Part shown: positions 10,867-24,027 of the stretch, one piece after another | Position numbering within the stretch: the first letter of the stretch is position 1 | How the letters are laid out: the number at the start of each line of letters is the position of its first letter | From: Tetradesmus obliquus | Lineage: Eukaryota; Chlorophyta; Chlorophyceae; Sphaeropleales; Scenedesmaceae | Assembly (NCBI GenBank): GCA_030272155.1 | Contig: CP126199.1 | Span: 4,080,501-4,144,500 of the forward strand | Length of the DNA: 64,000 nucleotides | Reading direction: 5' to 3' | Notes under the pieces: model-generated | The model's database searches: none | What the model was told of the DNA's origin: nothing | The model's input: the letters and a program-made list of their open reading frames with translations, nothing else | Position numbers and translations under genes: made by a program

Positions 10867-11895
10867 TAGCTCTGATATCTACCTGCGACGACCTTATGCT
10901 CTGCTGCTCTGCCCCTATGCTGTCTCCACAAGGCTGCTGTTGCTGCTGCTGCGCTGCAGATGAGGCCTGCTGCTGCTGTGCTGCAGATGAGGCCTGCTGC
11001 TGCTGTGCTGCAGATGAGGCCTGCTGCTGCTGTGCTGCAGATGAGGCCTGCTGCTGCTGTGCTGCAGATGAGGCCTGCTGCTGCTGTGCTGCAGATGAGG
11101 CCTGCTCTCTGACTGTGTACCCTAGCTTGGCGCAACCCCACAGCAGCACCGCCACACTCCTACCCGGCCATGCTGGTAGGTCATCAGCCACGCCAGCAAC
11201 CATCTGATCAAGCCAGCTGGTGCTGAAGGGCTGCTGCTGCTGCTGCTGCCGCTGCTGCAGGTGTGTCAGTGCCCATACCATGTTGGCGGCAGCCTGAGGA
11301 CTGACTGGTGCACCTGCTGCAGCAGCCAGCCTGCCTTGAGAGGTACTGCTGCTGCTGCTGCTGGACTGGCAAACCTGCTGCTGCTGCAGCTGTGCCTGCA
11401 GCACATGCTGCAGCCACGCCTCCTGCAGCCCAGCCAGCCATGCGCAGCTGACAGGTATCTGCAGCTTGGCTGCTGCATATGCTATGTTTGACAGGTGCTG
11501 CCCCTCAGCACTGCTGAACAGCTCGGCTGCCCTGTCGGCTAGTGCCAGTGTGGCAGTGGCAGCAGCAGGAGTAGCTTGCCAAGGGAAGCGCAGCTGCGCC
11601 AGCGCCCACAGCATGTTGGCCACTTGACGTGAGCCAGCTTGCTGCAAGAGGGGCACTGCAGCCTCCAGCAGCTGATGCACCAGCTGCAGCTGCTGCTGGT
11701 GGTGCGCCTTGAGGGCTGTGGCTTGCTGCTTCTGCTGCAGCAGCAGCTGTTGCTGCCCCAGCTGCATCTGGAGCTGCTGGTGCTGCCTGTTCATCTGTTC
11801 AGCAACCAGCTGTATGCCCATCACCTGCTGCCTGTCTTCCTGCTGTGACGTATGCTGCCACTGCTGCTGCTGCTGCTGCCGCTGCGGGTGTTGAC

Positions 11896-11940
<45 letters not shown>

Positions 11941-12937
11941 TTGTGCCGCCCATGCTGCTCAGCTGTGCCAGGTGCGTGATGGCTGCGCTGACATGGATGA
12001 TGTTGAAGGCAGGGCCGTACTCCTGCCACACAACTTGGAGCTGCAGAGCAACAAATGCCACCGCCAGAAAACAGTATGACTCAGTGCGCAGCCTGCTTCA
12101 AAGCATGCCCTGATGGGACTGTATAAGGTCCCGCTGATGCTGATGGACCGTAAACACATGTCACATGACTGCATTCACATTGTTGGCGAGGCATGTCACA
12201 CATACTGCATGCGCATCGCTGGTCAGGTCACGCGCATTGTTGCTACACACAACGCAGGTGCTGCTCACCTCCTGCCAGCAAGTGCAGCGCTTGATGCAGC
12301 TTGTGATGTGCCCTGCTCCTGTAGGTGCCTTGGCAGTGAACCTGCCACGTCTGCTGCTGTTGCTGAGCATATTGATGTTTCCGACGCTGTGTCTGGCGTT
12401 GCTGCTGCTGCTAGACCCTCCAGCATGCTCAGTAGCACCCAACGTGCTGCCGTTGCTGCTGGTGCTGCTGCTCCTGCCACCACCGCCATTGCTGCCGGCT
12501 GCAGCTAGGTCGCTGGGTGCATGCGGGGCCTTGACCACTCTGTACGCAGTCAGGGAATGCACCAACAGCTGCTCATGCTCTGCCTGCTGCTCCTGCTGCT
12601 GCAGGTTTTGCTGCTCAGGCAGCCGCTGCTGCTGTCTCTGGGGTGCACTGCCAGGGCACCAGGCCGGTTGGCTGTTGCATGCATGAGGTCCCAGCACATC
12701 TGCAAGCGGTGGTGCGCTGGTAGCAAGTGCTGCAGTAGCCTTGGCAGCTGCACTGCCATTAATACTGCTGCTGTTGCTACTGCTGTTGTTGCTGCTGGTC
12801 AGGTGGCCTGGCAGGATGCCCGCATGCGTGCCGCACACCTGCAGATCACATTGGCGATGCATCAGGACAGCTTGGATACTACAATCTCCACTCAAGTTCA
12901 CTGTATGCATGAAACGGTAACAAGAAACCGCATTCAT
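8867..12937 (-). CDS. Octotricopeptide-repeat (OPR)-like organelle RNA-binding protein
   Basis: Likely a nucleus-encoded factor acting on chloroplast or mitochondrial RNA, by family. Two exons: 12937-12269 (donor gag|gtgagc) and 12040-8867 (acceptor ctgcag), phase 0, about 1,280 aa. The join reads CIKRCTCWQE|LQVVWQEYG and continues FNIIHVSAAITHLAQL, like the N-terminal helices of algal OPR/RAP-type proteins. After it come at least a dozen helical repeats with the recurring core (x)LLWALAKLRY / NMLWALAQL / NMVWALTHL / VLWAAAAMGL, spaced irregularly by long Gln, Ala and Ser tracts. No RAP domain is seen at the C-terminus. The ATG at 12937 is the most upstream in-frame one found; the true start and any transit peptide are uncertain. 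CAG-type tracts make up much of the gene, so antisense ORFs over it are artefacts. Confidence 0.8.
10954..11105 (-). repeat. 27-bp (9-aa) tandem repeat inside OPR gene
   Basis: Six copies (last one partial) of a 27-bp unit, encoding SSAAQQQQA on the minus strand. Copies are essentially identical, suggesting recent expansion. Confidence 0.95.
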
Positions 12938-14182
12938 GATGCACTTCCGTGTTGCTGATGGCAGATGGCAAGCAAGACCAGCAGAAGGCAGCAGGTGCAG
13001 CAGCAGCTGGCTCTGCCACACTCACCCATGCCCGCCGGGGTAGCTGCAGGCGTAATGGCTGAGCAGTGTTTTGGATCGTATTCAAGGAATGATTCGAAGG
13101 CTTGTTGTGAACGGGGGTGCCATGCAGCGACCACCGGCCGCTCATCTCAGCACTCAGGGCACAGCATCACATTCACAGCAATATGATGTTCGTGACTTTC
13201 ATCATCTTGATGTTTAAAGGTGTCACACAAGGCTGGATCACTCCTGTCAATATGGCACAACGTGGTAGAGCATATCTATGCAGCCTGCTGCGTCAAATTC
13301 CATATCTGAACACACGTTCTCACAAATGGGATGCTGGGTGTGACAGCAGAGCGACCGAAGTCACAGGCATGCGAACCGTCGCTGCTGTGACAGATCTGTC
13401 TGCATGATGTGCAAGTGAGCTGTTGCCGGAATGAAGAGCCATTATCTCTTGCAACTTTTCCTTGATGCGGGACTTGGACTCAAGGCAAGCCTGATTCGAC
13501 GGATGGTGTCAAGACAATACACTTTGTCCTCTGATGCAGGTTGCACACTGTCACTGCATCTGCTCCATGGAGCAGCTGGCGGGTTCCGCCGGTTCCGCCC
13601 GCAGGAAAATGTGCGGCATATTCCAGCGCCTGATGTTACATGCAATCCGTTGTGCGGGTTACATGCAGCAAAGACATGAGAGATCATGCAGCCTGCATGC
13701 GGCACATGCACTTCATACAGGCCTGCACATGACAGCTGTGCCGTTGGAAGGACTGTGCAAGGTACCAAAAACATTTAAAATAATAATGCTAATACGACTA
13801 TGCAGAGATTGGATCCGTATGCTTGGAGATGATGGAACTTCTGCGGGGCAATGGGCGCACCCTCAACAAGGGTTCTTACATTGCAAGGCCATGGTTCACA
13901 ACTCGTAGTACGCTGCCCACCAGCTTCGTTGCAAACGGCTTCAAATAGTTTGGTTTTACTGACAATGTTGTATGTGTTTGGAGAAGCACAGCAACTGCAC
14001 AGCAGCAAGTGTTACCTGTTGACATCAGCATCTTCATCGAACTTCAGGACCAAGTTTCATTAACGAAACCTTAATTACTTTGTTTAGCATCGTACGTTTT
14101 GGTGTTGTGAGCTCTGCTCGTTCGTGTGTGCCTGCACAGTACAGGAGGTAGTTTCTCGCGGTGAAGCAGTCAAACTCGAGAA
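12938..14182. other. Divergent intergenic region between OPR and ODA16 genes
   Basis: Separates the minus-strand OPR gene from the plus-strand ODA16 gene, so it should hold both promoters and possibly a further 5' exon of the OPR gene. No coding exon, RNA gene or clear repeat recognised. Confidence 0.45.
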
Positions 14183-17100
14183 ATGAAGCTCAAGAAGCTG
14201 TTGCTGCGATACTACCCACCCGGAATCATACTGCAGTATGATGTGGATGGCTGCATGAAGCTCAAACCGCTGGACTTGCTGGACCTGACACCTGATGTGG
14301 ACCTGGAGGTGGGTTGCTGGTGGTTGCTAGCCTGCAGGCACCAGGGCCATGCAAGCAGTCCAAGAGCCTGCAGACAGGTGTCAGTAAGGCTGAATCTGCT
14401 TCATGTACATGGTGGTGTCAGCAACAGTTGCACGCAAGTATTTAGACGACGTTGCTGCACGACTGCTTGTGCGCTGCGTGTCGGACATGTGCTGTGTTGT
14501 GCAGGTGCTGCTGACACAGATATTAAACCAGGAGCCACTGATTGGGGAGAGTAAGCGGCCTGCGCTGCGGCAACTGCTGCAGCGGTTGGTGGCGAAGCTG
14601 CTGGAGCCACAGCACTCGCAGTTTGACCTGTTCAAGGTGCCACACACCAGAGCAGCATTGCCCCAGTTGGCAGACAGCAGCAGCACAGCCACAACACACC
14701 AGAGCAAAGCGCTGCATAGTACAAGCATGGAAGTTGTAGCAACGCCTGCACGACAGCAATGCCTGCAGGATGCCACTCTTCTGCAAACATGTCACGGCAA
14801 TCATTGTGTCGGCATCGCAGCAGCGTACAGCAGTGTATGCCACGCTTGCTCCGCCAGATTATAATTATGGATGCTGCGATTGCTGCCTGACTACTTGATG
14901 CTTTGCCAGGTACTGCGGGCACACATTTTGCCGCTGACCAACTGTGCCTTCAACAAGTCAGGGGACAGGTTCATCACTGGCAGCTATGACAGGACATGCA
15001 AGGTGGGCGCGCCACTGCGCTGGCAGCCCCCATAATGTTGCAAAAGCGGGCGCCAAGCTTGCCCTTGCAGGTCCGCTCAGCCAGCAATCGCCTGCAGGTG
15101 TTGACGCTGCACAGTTGCGCAGCACTGCTGGACTGATGAACAAGCAACTGGGTGTCACACTGCAGCTGTTGATATCGCTGCTCGCCGTCCGTCACCACTT
15201 TGATGCCTTTTGGATGCTACATTTGCAGATCTGGGATACACACACAGGCGATGAGATGCACATACTGGAGGGCCACCACAACGTGGTGGGTGCAGGGAAC
15301 CAGCAGTACAGCCCATGTGCAGCAGCTGGACTCACAGCGTGCACAAAATAAAACAGGAACTGCACCACACCCTGTCGCCTGGGGATCATTTGCAGCCCAA
15401 TAGCTGCTGTTGTTGCAGCGCCATGTGAAGGGCAATTGCGTGCCTACTGCAAACTGGTGCAAAGCCGTTTAGTAATGACATTTATCAGCAGTGCCTTGTC
15501 GTCAGACCTGCATCTGCTGTGCAACCGCCGGCCAATCTGTGGCTTCTTGAGTAGGGTGCAGAGCTGAGCATGAAATGCCGCTGCCTCGTGTATGTTGCAC
15601 CTGCTGACAGGTGTATGCCATAGCATTCAACAATCCCTTTGGCAACAAGGTGGTGACAGGCAGCTTTGATAAGACTGCCAGGATATGGGATGCCTACACT
15701 GGGCAGTGCCTGCACATACTTAAAGGTCAGAAGCAGCTGCTGCATTCCCAGGTAGTGCATAATGTAAGCAGCCCAGCTACATGACGACCTTTGACTGATT
15801 ACTAGCACACCAAGCAACTGCCTGCCTTTTTATGGCATGTTTTAGTCACAAACCTGTTGACAGTTATGCTGCTGCTGGTCTTGCAGGGCATGAGATGGAG
15901 ATCGTGTGCACAGCATTCAACCCTCAGAGTACCCTAGTAGCAACAGGCTCTATGGATCACACAGCTAGGGTGAGGAACATAGCGCCTGGCTGTTCCTGCA
16001 GACACCTTCCTTGCAGTTCCATGCAGTTCCTGCAAGTTCTGTTGTAGGACACAGTGTGACCAGCAGTAGTGACAGCTTGCAATTTGCAACACATGCTTTG
16101 ATGCCTGCGCCAGCAATGTGCCACATGGTGAGGGTTGCTTACTTGTCGGCTGCCTTTTGCCACTTCTGCTGCTTTTGCTGCAGTTGTGGGATGTAGAAAC
16201 AGGCAAGGAGCGGGCGACTCTGTCAGGGCACACTGCGGAGATAGTGTCAGTCTGCTTCAACACTGCAGGCGACCTGCTGGCCACTGGCAGCTTCGACCAC
16301 GACAGCAGGCTGTGGGATGTGCGGAGCGGGCAGTGCGTGCATGTGCTGTCAGGGCACAGAGGCGAGGTCAGCAGCACAGTGTTCAACCACGCAGGTGAGG
16401 GACGGAAGGCAGCAGCTGCCTCAGCTTGGTGCAGTGGGACCTGTCAGTCTGTACTGCTGGCGTCCAGCAACTGTCTGAAGCCATACTATTGGAACTGCTG
16501 TCTTGGTGATGACTGCCTTTCGCATGAAAAAGCACGCATCAGTCTTAATCATTTACCTCACAGCACTGACTTAAAGTGTTTTCTGTGCGGCCAGTGCCAG
16601 TGGTTGCGTATGGGAGCCCCTTGTGAAGATGTGCACACCAGTTAGCAGCATCCGCATCAGCTGGTTCCAGGCTGACTAATGAGTGCCACTACTCAATAGC
16701 GTGGTCGGAATGCTGGTGTCCTGCAGGCAGCTTAGTCCTCAGCGGCTCTATAGATGCATCCGCGCGGCTGTGGGATGTGCGCAGCGGGCGCTGCCTGTCG
16801 GTGAAGACAGGCCACAGCGATGAGGTGCTGGATGTGGCCTTCAACGCCAGCGGCAGCTGCTTCGTGAGCGCCAGCGCTGACGGCACAGCAAGGTGCGGCG
16901 CTGGGCTGCCGCCACTGTGGGAATGATGCTGTGTGAGCAGCCAGTACCTTGTAGTGTTGTTCAGGCAAACACAGAAATCTGGTCACCTGCTGGGTGAGGA
17001 TGTCAGCCGGACAAGATGGGTCGAAGTGGATCATGCCAGCATACAGCAGGGTCATGGCAATGGGGTCGTCGTGGTTTGTGATTATGCCTGCCAAAATGAC

Positions 17101-18088
17101 CGCTGCCCATGTGATGCTGGGCAAGAGTCATGCATTCTGCTGCGCTGGCTGGCAGGCTGTACAACACCATGACGGGCAGCTGCCTGGCCACGCTGACAGG
17201 CCACACAGGCGAGATCAGCAAGGTGGCCTTCAACCCGCAGGTGAGCTGCGCTGCTTGACTGGCAATGGCAGCGCTGTGGTATGGAAGGAGCGAGGCGTGT
17301 GTGTTACAGCAAACTCCATGTCAACTGCGTATTGCTGGGATAGAGGAAGTGCTTGCTAGCGGTTGAGACCACAACCACTTTCCACCTTCATTTGCCGCAT
17401 ATGAGCTGGGCCAGCTGCCCTGCATCGATCCTGGCCTGTAATCTGCATGGCGATCATGGATGGCAGGCAATGATGCATGCATCTGCTGCCCAGTGATATC
17501 AGCAAAACCCTGCTGCTGAACCTGTGCATAATGTCGTGCGCTCCTTCAGGCGACAAGGCTTCTGACAGCAAGCAGTGACCGCACCTGCCGACTGTGGGAC
17601 GCAGAAAGCGGGGAGTGCCTGCAGGTGTGCTTGCCTGGGAGCAGTGGTCACTTGCAACCTAGGGTTGCCCTGTCTGCGGAAACGCATGCGTTGAAAGTGC
17701 ACAGCTCCGATGTTGCGTGTGTGTTGATGGTGGAATGTGACAGCGGCACACATGGACGACTGTCCGCAATCCTCAGCACACGTCGTATTTGGACACATCA
17801 ATAGCTGCGCATAGCAGCTGTTGAGCTGCTATGCGCAGCTCACAGATTTTGTCTGGTCAAGCAACAGCTGAGGTTATCAGTGGTGTCTGTGCATGGCCAA
17901 ACCCTGCCCACAACTGCCCTGCTGTCGTGCTGCCCCCTCCTTATGCAACACCTCCACAGGTGCTGTCTGGTCACACAGACGAGATATTCAGCTGTGCCTT
18001 CAACTACGAAGGCGACTCCATCATCACAGGCTCAAAAGACAACACGTGCCGAATATGGAAGGTCACGGAGGACCCGGGAAGCCAGTAG
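14183..18088 (+). CDS. ODA16: Outer-arm dynein assembly factor ODA16/DAW1, 8 WD repeats
   Basis: Adaptor that loads preassembled outer dynein arms onto intraflagellar transport trains (via IFT46 in studied species). Eleven exons, all in frame, give 423 aa: 14183-14308, 14505-14636, 14910-15002, 15229-15285, 15611-15725, 15887-15969, 16184-16394, 16727-16892, 17156-17240, 17550-17624, 17960-18088. The N-terminus [19 protein letters not shown] is the family-specific opening. A helical part (residues 43-86) precedes eight WD40 blades, from [14 protein letters not shown] to [18 protein letters not shown], ending [11 protein letters not shown]. Length and blade number match animal and algal orthologues. 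No frameshift or missing blade, so it looks functional. A TGTAA at 18267-18271 is a candidate algal poly(A) signal. Confidence 0.95.
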
Positions 18089-18796
18089 CAGTGACAGAAC
18101 AAGTTGATGTGATAATCATCATGACAACATAACAGTGGTGCAAGTTCTGCAGGATGTGTGTGATGCGCTGTCAATTCTTGCAGCACTTCAACGTGCTGCA
18201 GCAACGCGGCCGTTCCTGCACCAGCTGCTTGCCACTGTTAGTCACTGCTGCTGGCGGTGGGACAGGTGTAACTCATGGCGGGTGACTCCACCCTGAAGCA
18301 ATACTAGCAGCTGAATGTACACCGGTACATCAAAAGTGTTTTTGTTGCGAGCATTTTACGTCTCTTATCTGGGCAGGTGTCGCCTCTGCATGCTGATGGT
18401 GTGCCACTTCCCTCTTCTTCCTTCCGCGTGCTGATGCCCGACACCGAACTCATCACGCCGTCCCGACTGACACAGCGAACATATTTCAACGTTTGAAATC
18501 GACTACACGTGTTCAACACCATTCATGCTGTTCTCCGCAATCTGCTGTCGCACACAAGTTTATGTGCCAAATTCTCTCCCGCCCTGAGCTCGGCCTCAGC
18601 CAAAAAAAGTTTGATAGAACTAGGCACACGATCAACACCGGACGTCAAACAACAAGGAGCAGTACAGAAGCACCGTCGAGGAGCTGTTGTCTGAAACACT
18701 ACTTTCCTCTCGTTGCCCTGTTGTCTGTTGCTGTGACTGGAAGGAGCTTCACAACTTCAGTTGTCCGTGACACATCATAGCTACTGGAGCAGCAGC
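18089..18796. other. Intergenic between ODA16 and lyase-like gene
   Basis: Tandemly oriented genes; contains the ODA16 3' UTR with the TGTAA candidate at 18267 and the promoter of the next gene. No other feature recognised. Confidence 0.45.
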
Positions 18797-21700
18797 ATGC
18801 AGCCATGCCGGCTGCAGCTGCTGCTGGGCCTTGTGTTGCTGCTGCTGCTGCTTGCGCTGCTGCCACCAACTGCAACAGCTGACTTTTCGTGCAGCTCAGA
18901 CCGGCAGGTGGTGAACTGTGGTCAGCTGCCAGTGGAAACTGCAGAGCAAAAGGCCGAATACGTTGCCTGCTGCCAAGCAAATGTTGTCACACCAGCAGCT
19001 GCTGCGGAAGAAGTCAAGGTAGCAGCAGCAGCAGCGGGCGTGCGCCAGGGGCTGCAGCCTGCGCAGATGCGTGCAGACCTGAACGCTGGCGGCCCACGCA
19101 ACACAAGCATGAACTTCCGCTGGGGCTGGTGCCTTTTGCGGCGGCTGGTGATAGTGCCCACCTTTGATGGCATCTCCTGGACTTCAGTGAGGCAGACGGT
19201 GCGTCATGCACAGCCTGGCAGCAGCATTGCCATATGCACCATGATTTCCGAATTGCTGCTCAATTACATGGGGCAGCAGCAGGCAGCGTGTGTTGTGTGC
19301 GTAGTAGAGGGAAACATAGGGTTGTAGAGGCATCACAAGTGCCTGCATGCTGCTCTTCTGTGGCAAGCAATGCACGTTGGCCATCAGCGTGCTTCTCTGC
19401 GCATCTAGAAACTTCTGGTGACACCCATCGACCTGCTACCTGCTGCTGCTGCTGCACCTGCCGCCAGGTGCCAGCCACTCTGAACCGCAACGTCATCAAC
19501 AACGTCAGGGACGCAGCCATCTCCATCCTCGCGCAGCGCCCCAAGCTCAACGCCATCCGCAACGACTACGCCATGATCAGCAGCACCAACAGCGGCAGCG
19601 GCTTCCTGCACCCAGTCGGCCTCGTCGGCCCCGCAGAGCTTGCGGCGCTGCGCTACCGCATGGCCAACAGGGTCGACTTCAACTCCCCGCAGCCTGGCGC
19701 GTCTGACGTGCTGCTGTCGGGCCAGGGGGTGCCGCCAAAGACGTATCCTGGCGGCTGGGCGCCGCCCATCGACACTCCCGTGGATGGCTACCCCGGGCCG
19801 CTGGCTATGACCAAGGTGGAGGTCAAGTATGGCGGCAACGAGGCGAATGCAGCCAACTGCCCAGCCAACTACCCTGCTGGTACGCCTGCAGCGCCCAAGG
19901 GCATCTGCGGCCACGTCAGCTTCGTGGAGATGGACGGCCAGGTGGGCAGGGTTGCGGCACTGCAGCCAGCCAGCCAGACTGTGAGCAATCCCGTGTGTGC
20001 CAGGAGTGCACAAGAGCTGAGCGGTTGCCGGTTTTGAGTTGGTGTCTAGTACTTCCAAGAGTGCAGGAGCGGGAGACACATGGTTCTCTGCTGGCTGGGG
20101 AGGAGATGTGCCTGCTGGTGGCTGTTATGTATGAGGATGTCACCTGCGATGGCTCATGTGTTGGTGTGCGTGCGTGTGCTGGCTGCCCTGCAGATGTCCA
20201 TGAAGCAGGCCATGGCCTACTGGGCCACCTCTGATGAGCGCTACGCCAACAACGCCCTGGGCATCATCGAGGCCTGGACCAACACCAACCAGCAGTTCGG
20301 CCTGCAGAAAGAAAACGGTGAGTCACGAAGCCACGCAGCTGCCTTATCACTGCCAAGCTCAACTAAGCTCAGCAGCAGCAGCAGTAGCAGCACCAGCAGC
20401 GCCCTAGTGCACTGCCTGCCGCGCCTTTTCATGCTCTTGAACAGGTGACAGTGCAGGCCGGTCCCGTCTGTTGCGGGCTGGTCAATTCACGAATACGCAG
20501 CACATGGTGTGCCTGCTGATGTTTGCCGCTGCTTGTTGCATGGCCTGCAGGCCCTCTGGAGGCTGGCTGGGGTGTGGCCTGCATGGCCAAGGCCCTGGAG
20601 ATGCTGAGGAACCTGCCACGCGCACAGGCCCTGCTGCCCCGCTATGTGAATTACGGAAACACAGTGCTGATGCCAGTCATGGAGACGTACGCGACCACCA
20701 TCACCCAGGGAGCCATCACCAACGGCGCGCAGAACGTGTACGGCAACTGGCACACCACGATTGCAGATGCAATGATCAGCTTTGGCGTGTTGGCAGACAA
20801 TAAGGATCGGTACAAGGCGGGCTTAGAGCTCGCAAGGACTGCGATCAAGGACTACCTCAAGTGGGGCCGCGGCAGCATGGCCACAGTGGATGGTGTACAG
20901 CGGATACCTGGCGAGGTGGGTGGGTGGCAGAAACATTGAATCACTGAATCAGGGACTAGTAGTGTCAGCATCAGGGCTGGAGGTGTGTGCTGCCTGCAGC
21001 ACAAGGGCCGCAGCCAGCAGGTGATGCTGGCACCATTGTGATAACAGCTGCAGTCATAGATCAGTTGCTGCTGCTGGGTGATGTGCCCGCCCACCAGCGC
21101 TGCGGCTGCTGGCCAGCTGGACTGGCGCCAGTGGCATGTGCTTGTGTTGCAAACAGCTATCCTAGCCCGCCAACCTGCTACAGTGCTCAATCTTGTCTGC
21201 CCTTTGCTGCTGTTGCTGCTTGCTGCAGTGCACCGAGACTCTGCGTGACATCTACCACTCGGAGTTTGGGCTCGGCTCAGCACTACAGGTGCGCCCGCAG
21301 CACTGCCCTGGCAGCGCGTGTGTGAGGGCTGTTGCAAGCTCAGCAACATGAAGCAGCACAGCAAAGTTTGACAGACTCGAGCAAATGGTCAGCGCAGCAG
21401 CCAGACAACACACATGCACAACCGTATGTGGTTGTGAGGGTGCAGGAGTGCACGAGTGGTGTCAACTCAAACTTTACTTTTATGGGGCACTGTGATAGTG
21501 AGCATCACATAGCAGACAGTGAGACATGCATGACATCCAACTGGTGGTGGTGGTGGTGGTGCTGCTGCTGCTGCCCCTGCTTGCCGCTGCTGCAGGCTGC
21601 CGAGGTGGCCTTCCAGCAGGGTGATGACCTGTACATGGTGGGCGGCCACGCGCTGGCGGCAGCCATGGAGCTGCATGCCCGCATCATCCTGGCAGACAAG

Positions 21701-22665
21701 AACAAGGAGGAGCCGCCTCAGGGCTTCAAGTGGTGAGCGGGGCGCAGGCGCTGCTGCAGCCATCACCGATGTTGCTGTTTTGTACCGCTGCTGTGGGTGT
21801 GTCTGCAATGTGTAAGCTCCTTGTCCCAGCGTTGCAGAGCTGTCGTTGCTGGAGCGCATTCACACTCTTTTAAGCAAGACAGCAAAAAAGGGAAGGTACT
21901 GTTGCAGGTTGTCGTTGGTGTGCGAGCAGATCACTGAGTTGTAGTGTCGCTTGTTCCTGGATCATACCAAGCCTCACCACCTGCTTGACTTGATGTCATG
22001 CGCAGGTACGACAACGGCAAGGGCCTGCCGCCCGCCCCAAGTGGCACGGAGTACCGCTTCGACATCGCCAAGCAGCTGTGGTTCCAGTTCAACAAGACGA
22101 CACTGCAGGCAGTGCCGGGCGGCGAGCTGCGTGACGGCATGAAGTATCTGCTGGGCGTGAAGTTCCTGCCCACAGGTGTGCGGCTGGCGTGAATTCTCTG
22201 TAAACTGCGGCCCGCACCCGACAGATAGTCTGTGCCAGCAGAGGCTCTAGGCAAGAGCAGAGGCAGAGGTCGGCAGGATGAAGCATGCGCTGGCACCAGG
22301 GCTGGGCCTGCGTCCAGTCATGAGTTCACCCTGGCCATTTGCGGAACAGCTGGTGCAAGTGGCTACATGCCGCCATGTCCAAGCTGGCGATTTCATGCAC
22401 ATTCTCATAGTGAGCGTGTGCCTGTGCTGAGCGAGCTGGCTGTGGTGCTGCTGCAGGCTGGGAGCTGGGCTACAACCATTACTGGGGCAGGCTGGGCATG
22501 CAGCTGCCGCAGACGCGGCAGCTGCTGCAGACATTTGCGCCCGAATGGTTTGAGATGTCATGGGGCCTGGGCACGCTGGCTGCGGCAGACACCGCCTACC
22601 AGCTGTGGCGGCCGGGCCTGCGCGCGCTGCTCAAGATGACCAGCGCAGAGTGCAAGGCGCCTTGA
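18797..22665 (+). CDS. Secreted alginate-lyase-fold (alpha/alpha toroid) protein
   Basis: Probable polysaccharide lyase or lyase-like protein of the secretory pathway. Eight exons in frame give 642 aa: 18797-19186, 19468-19941, 20194-20317, 20551-20915, 21229-21288, 21596-21732, 22006-22175, 22457-22665. Residues 1-29 form a classic signal peptide (MQPCRLQLLLGLVLLLLLLA..., cleavage near TATA|DFS). Motifs resembling the alginate lyase domain are, in order: AMAYWATSDERYANNALGIIEAW, a central N-x-W-H stretch (NVYGNWH, about residues 388-397), TETLRDIYHSEFGLG (453-467, the conserved RD..H..FGL block) and a YNHYWGR segment (579-585). The Asn, His and Tyr positions fit lyase chemistry but catalytic identity is not proven. 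A role in processing the alga's own wall or matrix is possible. It could also be a non-catalytic relative. Confidence 0.7.
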
Positions 22666-24027
22666 GTACGCCTGCACCCACGTGCGCATAACCCCACAAC
22701 TGACTGTGGTGGGTTGTGAAAATATGATGGAAACAGGGCGGCTGCATACTGCATTACATGCTTGGCTTTGTTAGTGCCGCCTGCAGTACCTGGTGTGTTG
22801 CCAGCAAAATCACCTGCACGTCCTGCAGGAGGTTTTTGGCAGCGGCATCGCCTGCGCATCCTGCAGCTGATGGCTGACATGTGAAATGCAACATGAGGCA
22901 AATTGAGCGATGGCGGCTGTGGAGAATTGCGGCATTGTGAGAGGTGAAGGGGGACCCGGACATCAAGTCGTTCTAGGGGAAACCCTTGTGTGTTTGGAAT
23001 GGCTTGCACGCATGGCTACGTGAGGTGGCACTTTTTGACTGTCAATGAAGCTGTGGCGGTGGTCATGCATTTGAACCAAGTGGAGTGCCAGGCATTGACT
23101 GCCACTAGCTCCACAGGCAACCCCACTGAGCCGTGTGTGCAGCACCAACAATGATGCGGGTGAACAGGGCGCACCAGGGAGGGTACCAAAGCCTGTCGTC
23201 GGGCTGCATGGTTTTTATTGTCAGGCATGTGTTTGAGGCATGAATGATTTGTACTATGCATACCATGGGTATGGTGCCAAGTGCCCGCACTGCAAGCATG
23301 GCAAACTCAATGCGTGGCAAGGATGGGTGCTCGGCAGGAGATGCAAACCTAAGTATGTCTACCTTTATTGCCCAGCATCGAGCAACCTCGTGCCACGTGG
23401 GACCCGAGCAACTGGGTGCCAGGGAAACTACTCTGCATATGCACTGCATGTGCATTGGCATTTAGATTTGACAGCGCGAGCAGCGCTCTCGAGGCTCGGA
23501 ACAGCCAAATGTCAATTACTTGCTGGCATATGTTGACGTGTGCAACGTGGGCGATCACTGCAAGTGCCCAATATACGTTAGTAAGCATAGGATTGCTGGT
23601 ACATGCATGTGAGGTTTTCGGGGTTTGCTGTACCTGTATAAAGGGTTATAACGTGAATACAGTGCGAAAGCAATAGTCAAGCCTTGTCTGTGTTATTCAA
23701 GGACTTGCAGCGTTGGATTCCGGCGGGATAACACTGTGTTACTAGCCAGACATAACAACACTGCTGGAAGTGTGATGGACACATGGGCACTGTCAGTGTC
23801 CTGTGCTATTGAAGTTGTGCTAAGTTGTTCCAGATGTTAGGCATCCTTTGAGTGTGGCTCAAGCAGTACGTTGCGGTAGCTGTACACTGAAGTACAGAGC
23901 TGAGCTCTGGGTAACCTTACACGCTATGCACGAGTGCCCGCTTTGTTTCGTACATGGATATGAAGTAGCTCAGATAACCGTTGGTAGTTAGCAGGAGCTG
24001 TGCGCTCTGCCACATCGTCGCCCAAGG
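22666..24027. other. Intergenic, no gene supported
   Basis: Contains 3' sequence of the lyase-like gene and upstream sequence of the MED8-like gene. A 98-codon plus-strand ORF at 23240 (MNDLYYAYHGYGAKCPHC...) has no exon partners or recognised similarity and is not called. Confidence 0.45.

Noticed and set aside
8813-12079. Many plus-strand ORFs over the OPR gene rich in Leu, Cys or Ala
   Set aside because: They are antisense readings of CAG/CTG tracts; the minus strand gives a coherent 1,064-codon frame with OPR motifs.
23240-23536. 98-codon plus ORF with CPHC (MNDLYYAYHGYGAKCPHC)
   Set aside because: A single short Cys motif only, with no context or continuation exons.
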